Source of the DNA: Lantana camara
Lineage: Eukaryota; Streptophyta; Magnoliopsida; Lamiales; Verbenaceae
Length of the DNA: 64,000 nt
Assembly: GCA_037501455.1 (NCBI GenBank)
Contig: CM074856.1
Location: 99,107,001-99,171,000 of the forward strand
Direction: 5' to 3'
Below the pieces are notes generated by a model. The model saw only the letters and a program-made list of their open reading frames with translations. It had not been told where the DNA came from and searched no databases. How positions within the stretch are numbered: position 1 is the first letter of the stretch; every line of letters starts with the position of its first letter. Of the stretch, positions 10,285 to 21,514 are shown piece by piece. A program made the position numbers and the translations under genes.

Positions 10285-11285
10285 TTAAGGTTCAAAACCG
10301 GGCTCTTGAGTCGTCTTGTGTCGGTCTAGGTCGTACGGCATAGGAATATTTGTGCATTGCATTTACTTGACTTGGCAATTTTGATTAGTTGGCATGAATT
10401 TTCTGAATTACTTGATTACATGCTCACATCTTTTAATACACTTACGCTTATGCTTTTGCTTAGATTGAATCATGCTAGGTACAATTGAATTAATTGTGTA
10501 AATGCTTTAGAATTCCTTACCTGTTAATTGACTCCTATTGAAAGATTTCATTTTCTTAAATGACAATTTTGATTGCCTTAACTGGGAATGCATGCTTATG
10601 TGCTTATAGCTTCTCCATAAGTGCTTTTAGCTTGAAATTTGTACTTGCTAGAAGCATGCTTCGAATGTTGAACCTAATGACTTGACTGCTTGCCTAATTG
10701 CTGTGGAAACTTAAGAACTACATGCTCCTTGTTACTAATATGTTAGAATTCAATTGTTTTATAATCAATTATGCTAGCACCTTACATAATTGTGTTCTTG
10801 CCTTAGATAACTTGAGCTCTCCTTGGATAACTTATTTAATTGTCTACTTGCTTTAGCAACTTACAGATTACGTGCTTTTGCACCCATTGAATTGGGTTGA
10901 CTGAACTTATGTGCTTAATTAAACATTGCGAGTATCTTATGTTGGAACTATGTACTTATGTGATTACAACAGTTTCGTAATTAAACTGCCTATAGCTTTA
11001 CATAATGCTTACTAACCATCATGCATACATACATATGCTTTAAACTGTGTGTTGTAGAGGAAATTCCATCGCAATGTCCCCCTTGAGATAGGACATGGAT
11101 GCGCAACCTATGCTCTAAGGGATACCGACATCAGTTGATTAAAGGTACGTAAAAACATGCAACGCATTTCATTTTAAATATGCAAACCTATGTGTATGCA
11201 ATTGATTCTTTTATGATGGTTATGTATGCCAAGACATGTTAGGGGTTATAGGGACTTCTCTAATGTATGTGCAAGATAGATGTTG
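10285..11285 (+). other. Leader of element D, non-coding
   Basis: About 1 kb of AT-rich DNA with many CTTAT/TGCTT-rich stretches and no credible reading frame. It precedes the hairpin array. By position it is the untranslated leader between PBS and a lost gag. Confidence 0.6.
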
Positions 11286-11552
11286 GATTCTCTCTAATTT
11301 ATGTGCTAGGGAAATGCTGGATTCTCCCTAATTTACGTGTTTGAAGGATGTTGGATTCCTTCAATTTAGGTGTTGGGAATTGTTGGATTTTCCTAACTTA
11401 GGTGTTTGAGAAATGTCGGATCTTTTCTCAAACTAGTCCTTCGGGAGATGTCGGATTCTCTTGAACTTAGGCGCTTGAGAGACGGGGTGCTCTCACTTGT
11501 GTGCTTGAGAGACGGGGTGCTCTCAATTATTTATTTGGAGACGGCATTCTCT
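11286..11552 (+). repeat. Tandem array of hairpins with constant loop in leader of D
   Basis: At least eight imperfect units of about 30-40 bp. Each is a short inverted repeat around TGTTGGAT or TGTCGGAT. Examples: 11307-11330 (TAGGGA/TCCCTA), 11341-11364 (TTGAAGGA/TCCTTCAA, 8 bp perfect), 11373-11396 (7 bp with one G-T pair), 11404-11433 (GTTTGAGAAA/TTTCTCAAAC, 10 bp), 11440-11465, 11476-11495 and 11505-11526 (TTGAGAG/CTCTCAA). Stem sequences differ between units yet stay complementary, while the loop is kept. This argues for a selected or duplicated RNA structure in the element's leader. Confidence 0.8.
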
Positions 11553-12498
11553 ACTCGTTGTTGTGCTTTGTGTTCGGTTTACTTTGGCTACGATCGAAAG
11601 TAGATGGTTTTAGAAGATGTCGAGATTCTGTAACGCCCCCACCCGTACTGGAACAAGAAGAGAGCGGCGTCTCAACCCCCGCACTGAAGCACCTCTCAAG
11701 TAATGGTGTGAGCCATCACTCAAGAAATACTCCAGTGAACGGCTGTCTAACTCAGAACTATACATGTACAACGATGTGGCTATGCAGCGGAAAATCAGAG
11801 TATTTTAAAACTTTTCAAAACATGTGCGTGATGGCATGTAACAAGCAAGAACATATAGATCGTGTAAGAGAGACTCGGCATATCAGAACATGTAACATAT
11901 TCACATATAAATACGGATACAGCAGAGTTCAAAATATCGATAACAGAGTAGCTGAAAGAGTATAACAAGGATACTCAAGTATTCAGAAACATATACAGAA
12001 ACATAAAGTGATGCAGCCATAAAACATATGCAGGACACAAAAGGAAGTAATACTAAGTCCTGACTGAAACAAAAATGACAATCTAGAGCTTCAAGATACC
12101 TCTAGACTGCGGCTGCAAGACCTGAAACCACGAGGCAAGAAAACGGGAGAGGTATTAGTCAAAAGGACTAAGTGAGGGAATACTTAAAAGAAAGTACTGA
12201 GTGATAAAGAACTTAAAGTAAAGTTCAGAACTGTTAAGTGCAATGCTTTAAAGAAGAACTTGAAACAAGTTCACTTGATAAAACTGTTTGAATGTAATGC
12301 TGTAAAAGTATGCACGTTTTAAAACACTTTCATGAATGCTATCACACGCGCACACATATGCTGTTGATGGTTCATAGTTCTTTCATAAAATGGGATAAGG
12401 GTAAAATGAACTTTTCCAGATATGAATCATCCTTTATGAAACAGAATTTTGCCCGCAAGCTAGGCTCCTCCATCCTTACTCCAGAAAAACATGATTTG

Positions 12499-12658
12499 GT
12501 AGAGCATCAGACCAGGATCAACAATAATTCCACGTATAGTAGAGTATCGGACCAAGATCAACAATAACCCCACATAAAGTAGAGCATTGGACCGAGGTCA
12601 ACAACAACTCCGCACACAGTAGACTATTGGACCAAGGTCAACAACAACTCTTACCAAC
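12499..12658. repeat. 40-bp tandem repeat, four units, in LTR of E
   Basis: Units start at 12499, 12539, 12579 and 12619 with GTAGAGYATYGGACC followed by RGGTCAACAAYAACYCC. Period is exactly 40 bp. The same array is at 33020-33179. Confidence 0.9.
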
Positions 12659-12980
12659 ACATACAAACATGCACCATCCTCCACCGGTTGTCACTCCGGG
12701 TAGCTAGCCCTAGGCGACCTGTAAACATGTAATGGGAACAGATTTGCTGTCCGTTCCCAGACAGATTGTCCTGACTTAACAAACCTCCTGTTAAAAGTCG
12801 GTGTCAATTGTCTAAGTGTGGCGGCCGGTATTGGTGATGTCGTTGGCGCACACCTCCCGAACATCACCTCCACACATAACCGCCGGGCCCAAACTGTAAA
12901 CTGTATGCTTGCATTTAAGATTAGTAGTGACCAGAGTATCACGCCAGTATGCTAACTATAACATGTGAAACTGTAACTGT

Positions 12981-13080
12981 AACATATGATGCTGTCTGTA
13001 AAACATATGATTCTGTCTGAAAACATGTGATTCTGTCTGTAAACATATGATCCTGTCTGAAAACATGTGATTCTGTCTGT
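12981..13080. repeat. 20-bp tandem repeat, five units, in 3' LTR of E
   Basis: Five 20-bp units of AAACATRTGATTCTGTCTGW, alternating CATATG and CATGTG. The 5' LTR has six units (33502-33621). Confidence 0.9.
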
Positions 13081-13860
13081 AAACTATACTTTGAAAACAT
13101 ATGCAAAACATGTAACTGTCTTTGAACAAGAATGCAGAACTTTGGAAAACAAGTGCTGGAGATCAAGGTATACTATTAAAGTATGAATGATCCTTTCAAA
13201 AGAATGTCCCGATAAAAGGGATAGTTCAAAACGAGGTTTAGCTTTGAATTTCAAAACATATGATACGATAGTATAATCGTGGTTCCAGTTGGAAAACGTT
13301 TATAACTTCACCTCACCTATAGTCACAAAAGGTAGGTAGATAGATTATACGGTGCCCTGGGGATCCCAGTGCTCAACTTTAACTCCTGTAGGTGGTGTAC
13401 TAGAGTGAGCTTAAGAACTAAGACCCACTACTAACCAAGATGCATATGAAATGCATGAAACAATGAATAAGGAACGTGTAAAGAACATGCAACACAAGAG
13501 AGTAATACCATTTAAGGTATCCAATAAAGGTAACACACAAAGGAATACGTTAAAGTGAGTTACTCTCAACGTGAGACTATGATCTTACTATAACCGAGTA
13601 AGCTTTAGTCAAGTTATGAATCCTCTCGCAAACCTTAAGTTATGAAAGAAGTCCACGAAAGAAACTCATTTTGAAAACACATTTTAGACCCTGGATATGG
13701 AAACCCTAGGTACAAATGTCTATTAGGAAAGCACAAGTTTTATTACAATTTTACTATTCAAAAGCACTATTCAAAAGTACTATTCCAGATTACTATTCAC
13801 TATTACTATTCACAATTACTATTCACATGTCGGGTCAAAGGGTCGGGTCAAACCCTTACT

Positions 13861-13941
13861 ATACACACACACCGACACGGTACACACACACACCATGCAC
13901 GGGCACACACACACACACGGCATGCACACACACACACACCC
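13861..13941. repeat. CA-rich microsatellite in LTR of E
   Basis: Interrupted ACACAC tracts separated by CGACACGG, CATGCACGGG and CGGCATG. The counterpart near 34404-34481 has different tract lengths. Confidence 0.9.
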
Positions 13942-15747
13942 TAATCAAATTATGATCTTGATTATAACCTATAGTTTCAAGTTCATGTTAATATAATCAA
14001 GTGTGATCTAGGTTAAAGGTATACCCTATGGTTAAGAGATCTAATTTAGGCATAAGATCAAGTTATGAAACACTATTCTATCTTAGGTTATAACATGTGA
14101 CACTATTAAAGTGTATAACATATGATCAAGGTACTAATCCATTAATCCATATCATATCATAAGCTCAATTCATAATTCAAGAATCATATAACAATGTGAC
14201 AACATGTCACAACATATATCATATCATATCATGAACCTTTAGGCATGTAACATGTAACAATTTAATTCAATACCAACATGTAACAAGTTGTGACATAATA
14301 AATTGTAAATCACTATTCCATTAGCTAGCATGCATGAATATAATTCAAATTCCATAATCATGCATCAATTCTCATAATATAACAATCATATCACATGATC
14401 ATAGCATATACTAGAGCAATTTATAACATATCCAAGCATATACTAAACAATTAAAGCATATAAACATATACACAAACATATCATGAAAACTATATAATAA
14501 ATGCATAAAATAAAATCCTATATGGCTTAGGGAAGACCCTAAGACCCAACCTAAACATAATATAAACATACCATAACATAAAAACATAAACTAAACTAAA
14601 ACATAACATAAAAACAAAACAAACTAACCTAGCTACAAAGGGGGGTGCCGACGGCAAAGAGGGGGAGGAGAGGGAGAGAAAGGGTATTGTTAACACAACA
14701 TTGAGCAAGGAATGAAATGCCTCTTGGCCTCTATTTATAGTTGAAGAGAAGCCCCTTACCTTGGAAACAAAATGTGGAGAAGGGCATGAGAGCAAAATGG
14801 AATAGCTTCTCTTGGAAGCTTTAGGCATATGAAGCTAAAAATGGGACTGCTGGGGGTATTTCTGTAATTTCGTTGCCCAAGACTTCAAGGATAAGTCGCT
14901 GGAAGTATAACCATTCCGACGGCAAGAAAATTACCTTCGAAACGCATATTCATTCGTCGAAATCGGATTTACCGTTTGAAAGATACATTAGTTTTAGTGA
15001 ATAAAAGTTTTGAGCTCGAAACTCAACACGAGTGAAAAACGACTTTCTAGAATGATTTTCAAATCTGGATTGTTTCCAAAATTCAAGAAATAAATCGAGA
15101 AGCGTTTTGAGTCCAAAATCGACTATAAAAACATTTTACCGTTAAAAAGTTGAAAACGTAGAGTGAATAGTAAATTCTTACGTACGAACGTACGCTTCAA
15201 AATTTCGAGCTAGGGTTTGAATCAAGAGTTGTAAAACATCTCAAAAATCTTGAAATAGCTCAAGTAGTGCAAATCCGAAGAGAAAACATTTTTCGAATGA
15301 AAACCGTTCGTAGAAGGAATAGTGAACTAGGGTTTTCAAAAACATTTTCAATAAAATAAAGTTCCAGAATAGATTTCCAAGCCAAGAATGATTTCAAAAG
15401 ACTCGTCTCGACTCAAGGATCGATTCGACTGTAACTTGGGTAGGAAAAGGTATCAGAATCAAAAGCTCATTTTTGGATGAATAGTAACTTTGGTCGATAA
15501 GTTCCAAAAATACCCTTATGGTTCAAGAAAGACTTTCTGAGCTCGGGAAACAAGTTCAAACGATTGGGAAACATGTGTGATGAACCTCTAGGGTTCGAGT
15601 AGCAATATGAACAAGGTAGGCTCGGGTTATGAATAGTAAACTATATCAAAGGTTAAGAATTCCCCCTTAAAACATGTCAGATCATATACGAGCACAAAGT
15701 TCATGTAAGAATGCAATGCATAATGATTCAAAAAGTTGGATCACGGT

Positions 15748-17274
15748 CTATAAACGCTTTACCAATGCCCTTAACTTACTATTTTCATCCAGGCCCTGTT
15801 TTGGGCTGTTACAATCACCCCTCCTTAAAGAGAATCTATCCTCAGATTCTTCCGCTGTAACCGCAAATAACTCAGGGTGATGCTTTTGCATTTTCTCTTC
15901 TGTCTCCCAGGTTGCCTCTTCTGTCCCATGTCCCTTCCAAAGGACTTTAACCAAAGGAATCTTCCTATTCCTCAGCTCTTGAAACTTTTTATCAAGAATC
16001 TTAGCGGGCTTCAAAACATAAGTCAGATCCGGTTCTAACGGTATCTCCTCTACCGACACAACCTCTGTCTCATCTGCGAAACACTTACGAAGCTGAGATA
16101 CATGAAATACATTGTGGATTCCTGTTAAACCTACCGGCAAATCCAATCTATAAGCAGTCGGTCCGACTCTCTCCAGTATCTCATACGGTCCAACATATCT
16201 CGGGTTTAACTTTCCTCCTTTTCCAATTCGGGAAAACCCTTTTCTTGGCGATGCCTTCAGAAATACCTTTTCGCCCACTGCGAATTCCAAATCCCTTCTT
16301 CGTCGATCAGCATAACTCTTCTGCCTGTCCTGGGCAGCTTTCATTCTCTGACGAATGATCTGAATCTTTTCCGTCGCTTCTCTTATCCACTTGGCAGAAT
16401 TCACTCTGATTGGTCCTTCCTCAGTACATCTTGCTTCATCCAAATCCCAGTATAACGGGGATCTACATTTTCTTCCATACAGAGCTTCATATGGAGCAGC
16501 TTTAATAGAAGCTTGATAACTATTGTTGTATGCAAACTCCACAAGAGGTAAACACTCTTTCCAACTTTCCTGGAAGTCCAAAGCGCAAGCTCTTAGCATA
16601 TCTTCCAAGTACTTAATCATCCTTTCTGATTGTCCATCCGTCTGAGGATGCGCTGCAGTACTGAAGTTCAACTTTGTTCCCATCAAAGTCTGAATTTCTT
16701 TCCACAAGTGCGACGTGAATTTCGGATCTCTGTCCGAGACTATACTGTTCGGGACTCCATGTAATCTGACAATCTCTTGCTGATACAGCTTTGCCAACGT
16801 GCTAACCTTATCCGTCGTCTTTACCGGCAAAAAGTGCGCTGACTTTGTCAATCGATCAATGATCACCCAGATACTATCTTGTCCTCCTCTGACTTTGGGT
16901 AATCCAGTGACAAAATCCATCGTGATTTGCTCCCACTTCCAAGTCGGAATTGGTAATGGTTGCAACTTCCCACTCGGTTTCTGGTGCTCAGCTTTAACTT
17001 TCTGACAAGTTAAGCACTTCTTGACATAGTTGGCTATGTCTCTCTTCATTCCATTCCACCAGAAATGCGTCTTAACATCTTGATACATCTTAGTACCTCC
17101 GGGATGTATTGTGTACTTAGTCTTATGCGCTTCGTCGAGAATCTCTTTCCTCAAAACAGTTGGTACGCATACTCGACCTTTGTACCTCAATATTCCATGT
17201 TCATCAACCTTGAACTTGGTCTCATCATCTTTCTCCTTAGATTCGAGACATTTCTTGATCCACTCGTCGTTTTT
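15748..17274 (-). pseudogene. Element E integrase with C-terminal chromodomain
   Basis: The open part (15748-17190, 480 aa) starts at MRYKGRVCVP, but the frame runs back to the stop at 17275. The zinc-binding HHCC module (HKTKYTIHPG, CLTCQKVKAEH) comes first. The DDE core follows (MDFVTGLPKVRGG, VSDRDPKFTSHLW, QTDGQSERMIKYLEDML), all three acidic residues present. Then come the GPY/F region (PRYVGPYEILERVGPTAYRL) and a chromodomain (KVLWKGHGTEEATWE), which in chromoviruses directs insertion to modified chromatin. The reading frame runs about 65 bases into the 3' LTR. Separated from RT-RNase H by a single TAG. Confidence 0.92.
15814..15828 (-). promoter_or_regulatory. Polypurine tract of element E
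   Basis: Minus strand AAGGAGGGGTGAT directly before the 3' LTR start TGTAACAGCCC. Confidence 0.85.
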
Positions 17275-19602
17275 CTATGCTTCCAACACTTGTTCTTTCA
17301 ATGGTGATATCATCACAACGTTCGCGACTCGAGCTTTAGTTATCACCTCTATTCTTTCTCTTTGATCAACCTCGGGGTTGACAGAAATCTGTGCCAAATG
17401 AACTTTCCTGCTTAGTGCATCGGCTACAACATTCGCCTTTCCTGGATGGTAATGAATAATGCAATCGTAGTCCTCCAGAAATTCCATCCATCTCCTCTGT
17501 CGCATATTCAACTCCTTCTGAGTGAATAGATATCGCAGGCTCTTATGACCAGTAAAGATCTCAAACGTAACTCCATACAGGTAATGTCTCCACTTTCCAA
17601 GAGCAAAAATTATCGCGGCTAACTCCAAATCATGTGTCGGGTAGTTAACTTCATGCGTTTTGAGTTTCCTTGATGCATACGCAATCACCTTTCCATTCTG
17701 CATCAAAACTCCTCCTAGTCCTTCTTTCGAAGCATCAGTGTAGACAGTGTATCCTTCTTTTCCTTCTGGTAACGTCAACACGGGTGCAGTTGTTAGCATC
17801 TCCTTCAATCTTTGAAAACTTTGCTCACACTTCTCAGTCCATTCAAATTTCCCTTCTTTCTTTGTCAACTTAGTGAGAGGTGTAGCTATCTTCGAGAAAT
17901 CTTTGACAAACCTCCGGTAGTAACCAGCTAATCCCAGAAAACTTCTCACTTCTGAAGGATTCTTCGGTGACTTCCAATCCATGATCGTTTCGATCTTCGA
18001 GGGATCTACTTCGATTCCAGATCCTGATATGATGTGTCCGAGAAATGTAACTCTCTCAAGCCAGAACTCACATTTACTGAACTTTACATATAGCTTGTGA
18101 TCCAGCAAAGTGCGTAACACTGTTCGAAGATGTTCAGCATGTTCCTCCGGTGTCTTCGAAAATATCAAAATATCGTCGATGAAGATTACTACAAACTTAT
18201 CGAGAAACGGCTTGAATATACGATGCGTCATATCCATGAATGCAGCTGGTGCGTTCGTCAAACCAAACGGCATTACCACAAACTCATAATGTCCGTATCG
18301 GCTGTTGAAAGCAGTCTTCGGAATATCTGCTTCCCTGATCTTCAATTGATAATACCCTTGTCTAAGATCTAACTTGGAGTAGACCTTCGATCCTTGAAGT
18401 ATATCGAACAACTCTTCAATATGAGGGAGAGGATACTTATTCTTGATCGTCATCCTGTTCAACTCCCGATAGTCAATGCATAAACACAATGATCCATCCT
18501 TCTTCTTAACGAAAAGAACAGGTGCTCCCCACGACGATGTGCTCGGTCTACCATATCCAGACTCAATCAGTTCATCCAATTGCTTCCTCAGTTCTTCCAA
18601 TTCAGCTGGAGCCATTCTGTAAGGTGTCTTTGAGTACGGCTCAGCTCCTGATATCGTCTCGATCGTAAACTCCAACTCTCGGTCAGGAGGTAACGAATCC
18701 AAATGCTCAGGAAACACATCTAGGAACTCGTTCACCACTTCCACTTCTTCGATCTTAAGTTGATCTTTCGGTCTATTTAAAAGATAAGCAACAAATCCAA
18801 TAGCTCCTTTCTGAATCAACTTCTTAGCTTCCATCGAAGAAATCACTGATAACTTCTCAACTTTCCCTTCTGATGTCCCACTTTCATCTTCTTCCAAGAT
18901 GATCTCTTTCTTGTAACAATCCAACTTAGCTCGGTACTTAGACAACCAATCCATACCAAGTATAACGTCGTATCTTATCATCGGCAACTCAATAAGATCC
19001 GTCGGGTAACAACGGGTACCAATACATGTAGGGCAGCGTTTATATACTTGATCCGTAACAAGGCAAGTTCCCAAAGGAGAACTCACTTCAAATTTATATG
19101 GCAAGTATTCAAGTGGAAACTGTAAATGCGCACATAATTTAGATGCAACAAATGAATGCGTAGCACCAGGGTCATACAAGACCTTAACTGGCATTTTAAG
19201 AATGTGCACAATCCCTTCCACAACAGACGAAGGATCAACCTCCTCCTTACCATCCAAAGCATAAGCTCTGCCTTTGACCACCGGTTTGTTCGTCGTACCC
19301 ACCACTCCTTTTCCTTTATCCTGGACCCCAAATCTCCTGATCTTGTGCGGGCAACTATCCATTTGGTGCTCAGGGGAACCACACGCGAAACACTGTCCAG
19401 CTTTCTTTCGACAGTTCTCCTCAGTGTGTCCCGTTCGGCGACAATATCGACAAACAATTTCCTCTGGACCTGGCTGAGGTGCTCTCTGCTGTTGTGGCGC
19501 CCTCTGGTACTTCTGTGGCGCTTTCTGCTTCTGTGCTTGCTGTTTTGGTGGAGCGTTCTGCTGTTGACGCTGTGGTGTTACCATTGGCCTCTTTCCAGTT
19601 CC
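17275..19602 (-). pseudogene. Element E nucleocapsid-protease-RT-RNase H
   Basis: 769-aa open frame from [10 protein letters not shown]. Two CCHC zinc knuckles at about residues 45-58 ([14 protein letters not shown]) and 65-78 ([14 protein letters not shown]). Aspartic protease DPGATHSF at 138-145. RT palm [12 protein letters not shown] about 402-413 and FIDDILIFS 468-476. RNase [12 protein letters not shown] 615-625, with HDLELAAI following. Two odd residues: FTGHKSL at 677-683 (codon 17548-17550 GGT) where A and B have SDHKSL, removing an expected catalytic Asp of RNase H; and [11 protein letters not shown] where B has [14 protein letters not shown] at 17275-17277 ends the frame. Likely inactive. 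Confidence 0.93.
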
Positions 19603-20391
19603 TTAGGGAAAAGATCCGGAAGGTCGCTTATTCCCTTGATAAGGCTTAGGGTTAGAAGGTCCTTGACGTGTAGTAGTTTTCTTGATCTCCTTGTGTGCAG
19701 CCTCAACCCTTAGCGCTCTATCAACAACCCGGTTGTAGGTCTCAATGTCCAAAGAAGCCAGTGCCAACCGAAGTTCGGGCTTCAGTCCATCAATAAACCT
19801 CTTCGTCTTGCGACGCTCATCATTCAGAATATGAGGCGCATACTTAATCAGCCTCACAAACCTAACTTCATACTCCATCACATTCATAGTTCCCTGAACC
19901 AGACTCATAAACTCAGCCTTTCGTGCATCACGAGTCACTTGAGGCGTGTACTTTTGCTGAAACTCTCTGATAAACTCATCCCAACTTCCCTCAACGTTGT
20001 TCTCAATCCACATACGCTGAACGTGCTTTCACTAATTGTATGCAGCTCCTTCCATAAGAAAAGTAGCATACCGAACTCGTTCACGATCCTCTGGGTAGAT
20101 CTCCATAGCCTCGAAAATCTTCTCAAGACTAGTAATCCAATTCTCAGCCTTTAGGTAGTTCGGTTCTCCATAGAACTTAGGTGGATTCATCCTCAGAAAC
20201 TTTTCCAATGACCTTTCATTAGGAGGATTATCTCTTGGTGCACAAGCCCTCATAAATTATCGTAGCACATCCCTTAATTCTGGAGTTCCTTCCCTTTCAG
20301 GGGGTGGCGTGACATCTCTTTGGGGTGGCGTGATCTCTCTTTGGGGTGGCAGTGGTGGTACACGATTCCGGGGTGCTCTTCTTGGTGGCAT
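19603..20391 (-). pseudogene. Element E gag (capsid region), several stops
   Basis: Start chosen at ATG 20391-20389 (MPPRRAPRNRVPPLPPQRE), the usual basic, proline-rich gypsy gag N-terminus. The same frame continues through NPPKFYGEPNYLKAENWITS and EFMSLVQGTMNVMEYEVRF to NKRPSGSFP. It is interrupted by TAA 20257-20259, a TAG-TGA pair at 20029-20034 (a WW pair in related gags) and TAA 19603-19605. Each fits a single C-to-T or G-to-A change from a sense codon, so the gene looks recently killed. The product would build the particle shell. Confidence 0.88.
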
Positions 20392-21202
20392 GTTGTTACT
20401 GAATTCATAAGCATTCGGATACATATATTCGATGCATGACATATAATGATTCACAGAATCCGTAACCACGGATTCACATTCCGACGTAGTCACACATAAG
20501 TATGAGAACAACACATTCCCATAACAACATGTCAGCAAAGATTCAAGATCTCCAAATATATCATATAATCATAAACAATTGTCAGACAACATGTAAACGG
20601 GAACAGAAGCTCGGGTAACATAGCAACATATCAGAAACATGTAAAACATATCCCAAAACATGATCAACATGTAAACGGGAACAGAACGTGTACTGTCATA
20701 TCAACAAGAACTGTAACATGGTCAGAAGTATGATCAATCTAACAACAAGAATATCAGCATGCTAACAATAAATGAAATGGCATGATCCTATCAACGGTCC
20801 TAATAGTGTCTTGAAGCAACTCTAAGACTCATACAATGACAGTTATGGAAAGCAGTAAACAGATATCCAACATAAAGCCGAAAGTGTTATAATTGTGCAA
20901 GGTTTGGTAAAATTTACTACAGGCCATATGTTAACAGTATTAATTCAAAATGGGGAGGACCCGATACTATCGAGTTGACTCCCTTACAGGCCTTACCAAT
21001 CCGTCCAACCCTGCTGAAAATAACCTAGTAGGTACCAAGTCATCTGAACCATCATCCGTGGTGCTAAAAGTCGGGGATCATCTACCAAAGCTATACATCC
21101 CCTCATCCAAAAGTCAGTCCTGAACTGTCCCGGCTATACGTCTGCCATCCATAGATAGATATATATGCGTCAGTACTATATACAGAAATCTCCCATCAGC
21201 AA
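20392..21202 (-). other. Non-coding spacer between the extra ORF and gag of E
   Basis: About 0.8 kb rich in AACATGTAAAC and AACATATCAG motifs, with no credible frame. Two copies of GTAAACGGGAACAGAA occur (about 20591 and 20671). If the element makes one RNA, gag translation would have to bypass the upstream ORF and this spacer. Confidence 0.6.
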
Positions 21203-21514
21203 TCAACCCTGATAACTGTGGTCCAAAGAACCCCTGGTGGTGTCATCAGAAACAGCAACGACCTCACCCTGTCCGTGTCCTGCTGGCTCATCTCCACCAT
21301 CATCATCATCATCAGATCCTCCATCGCCTCCATCTGACTGATCCTGCATAAGCTCGGGCTCCTGAGAGGCCTGACTGACATCCTGACCCTCGACCACCTC
21401 AACTGCCTGCTCATCTAATAAGTGATAGGTATCATACAGGCGAGCTCTCACGCGTGCACGGTAGTGCTGGTGACGCTCCATAGAGGTGTCGCGATCGACA
21501 GTCATCTGCATAAG
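21203..21514 (-). pseudogene. Extra ORF upstream of gag in element E, 3' half
   Basis: Continues in frame from 31588. It runs through MTVDRDTSMERHQHYRARVR and ends in a strongly acidic, Gly/Asp-rich tail (SDGGDGGSDDDDDGGDEPAG) before the stop at 21203-21205. Apart from the copia insertion, the 226-codon frame has no stop or frameshift, although gag-pol of the same element has several. No zinc knuckle, protease, RT or membrane segment is visible. Possible roles (RNA binding, chaperone, host-factor interaction) are guesses. Confidence 0.75.

Larger units (their letters stand above)
11629..15813 (-). mobile_element. 3' LTR of element E
   Basis: 4185 bp from TGTAACGCCCCC to GGGCTGTTACA, the partner of 32150-36354. 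It contains a 40-bp tandem repeat, a 20-bp tandem repeat, a CA-rich microsatellite and, around 13738-13830, several CTATTC-rich short repeats. The copies differ by one 20-bp repeat unit and scattered substitutions. Short reading frames here, such as 14490-14828, recur in the other LTR but match no known family. Confidence 0.93.

Noticed and set aside
10285..11285. Possible host gene in the leader of element D
   Set aside because: No frame over 60 codons with gene-like composition, and PBS and TSD analysis place it inside D.
12499..12658. Regular 40-bp repeat considered as a CRISPR-like array
   Set aside because: Direct tandem units without unique spacers, in a plant LTR.
14490..14828. 112-codon frame in LTR of E, repeated at 35031-35369
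   Set aside because: Recurrence is explained by LTR duplication. The translation is hydrophobic AT-rich sequence without family resemblance.
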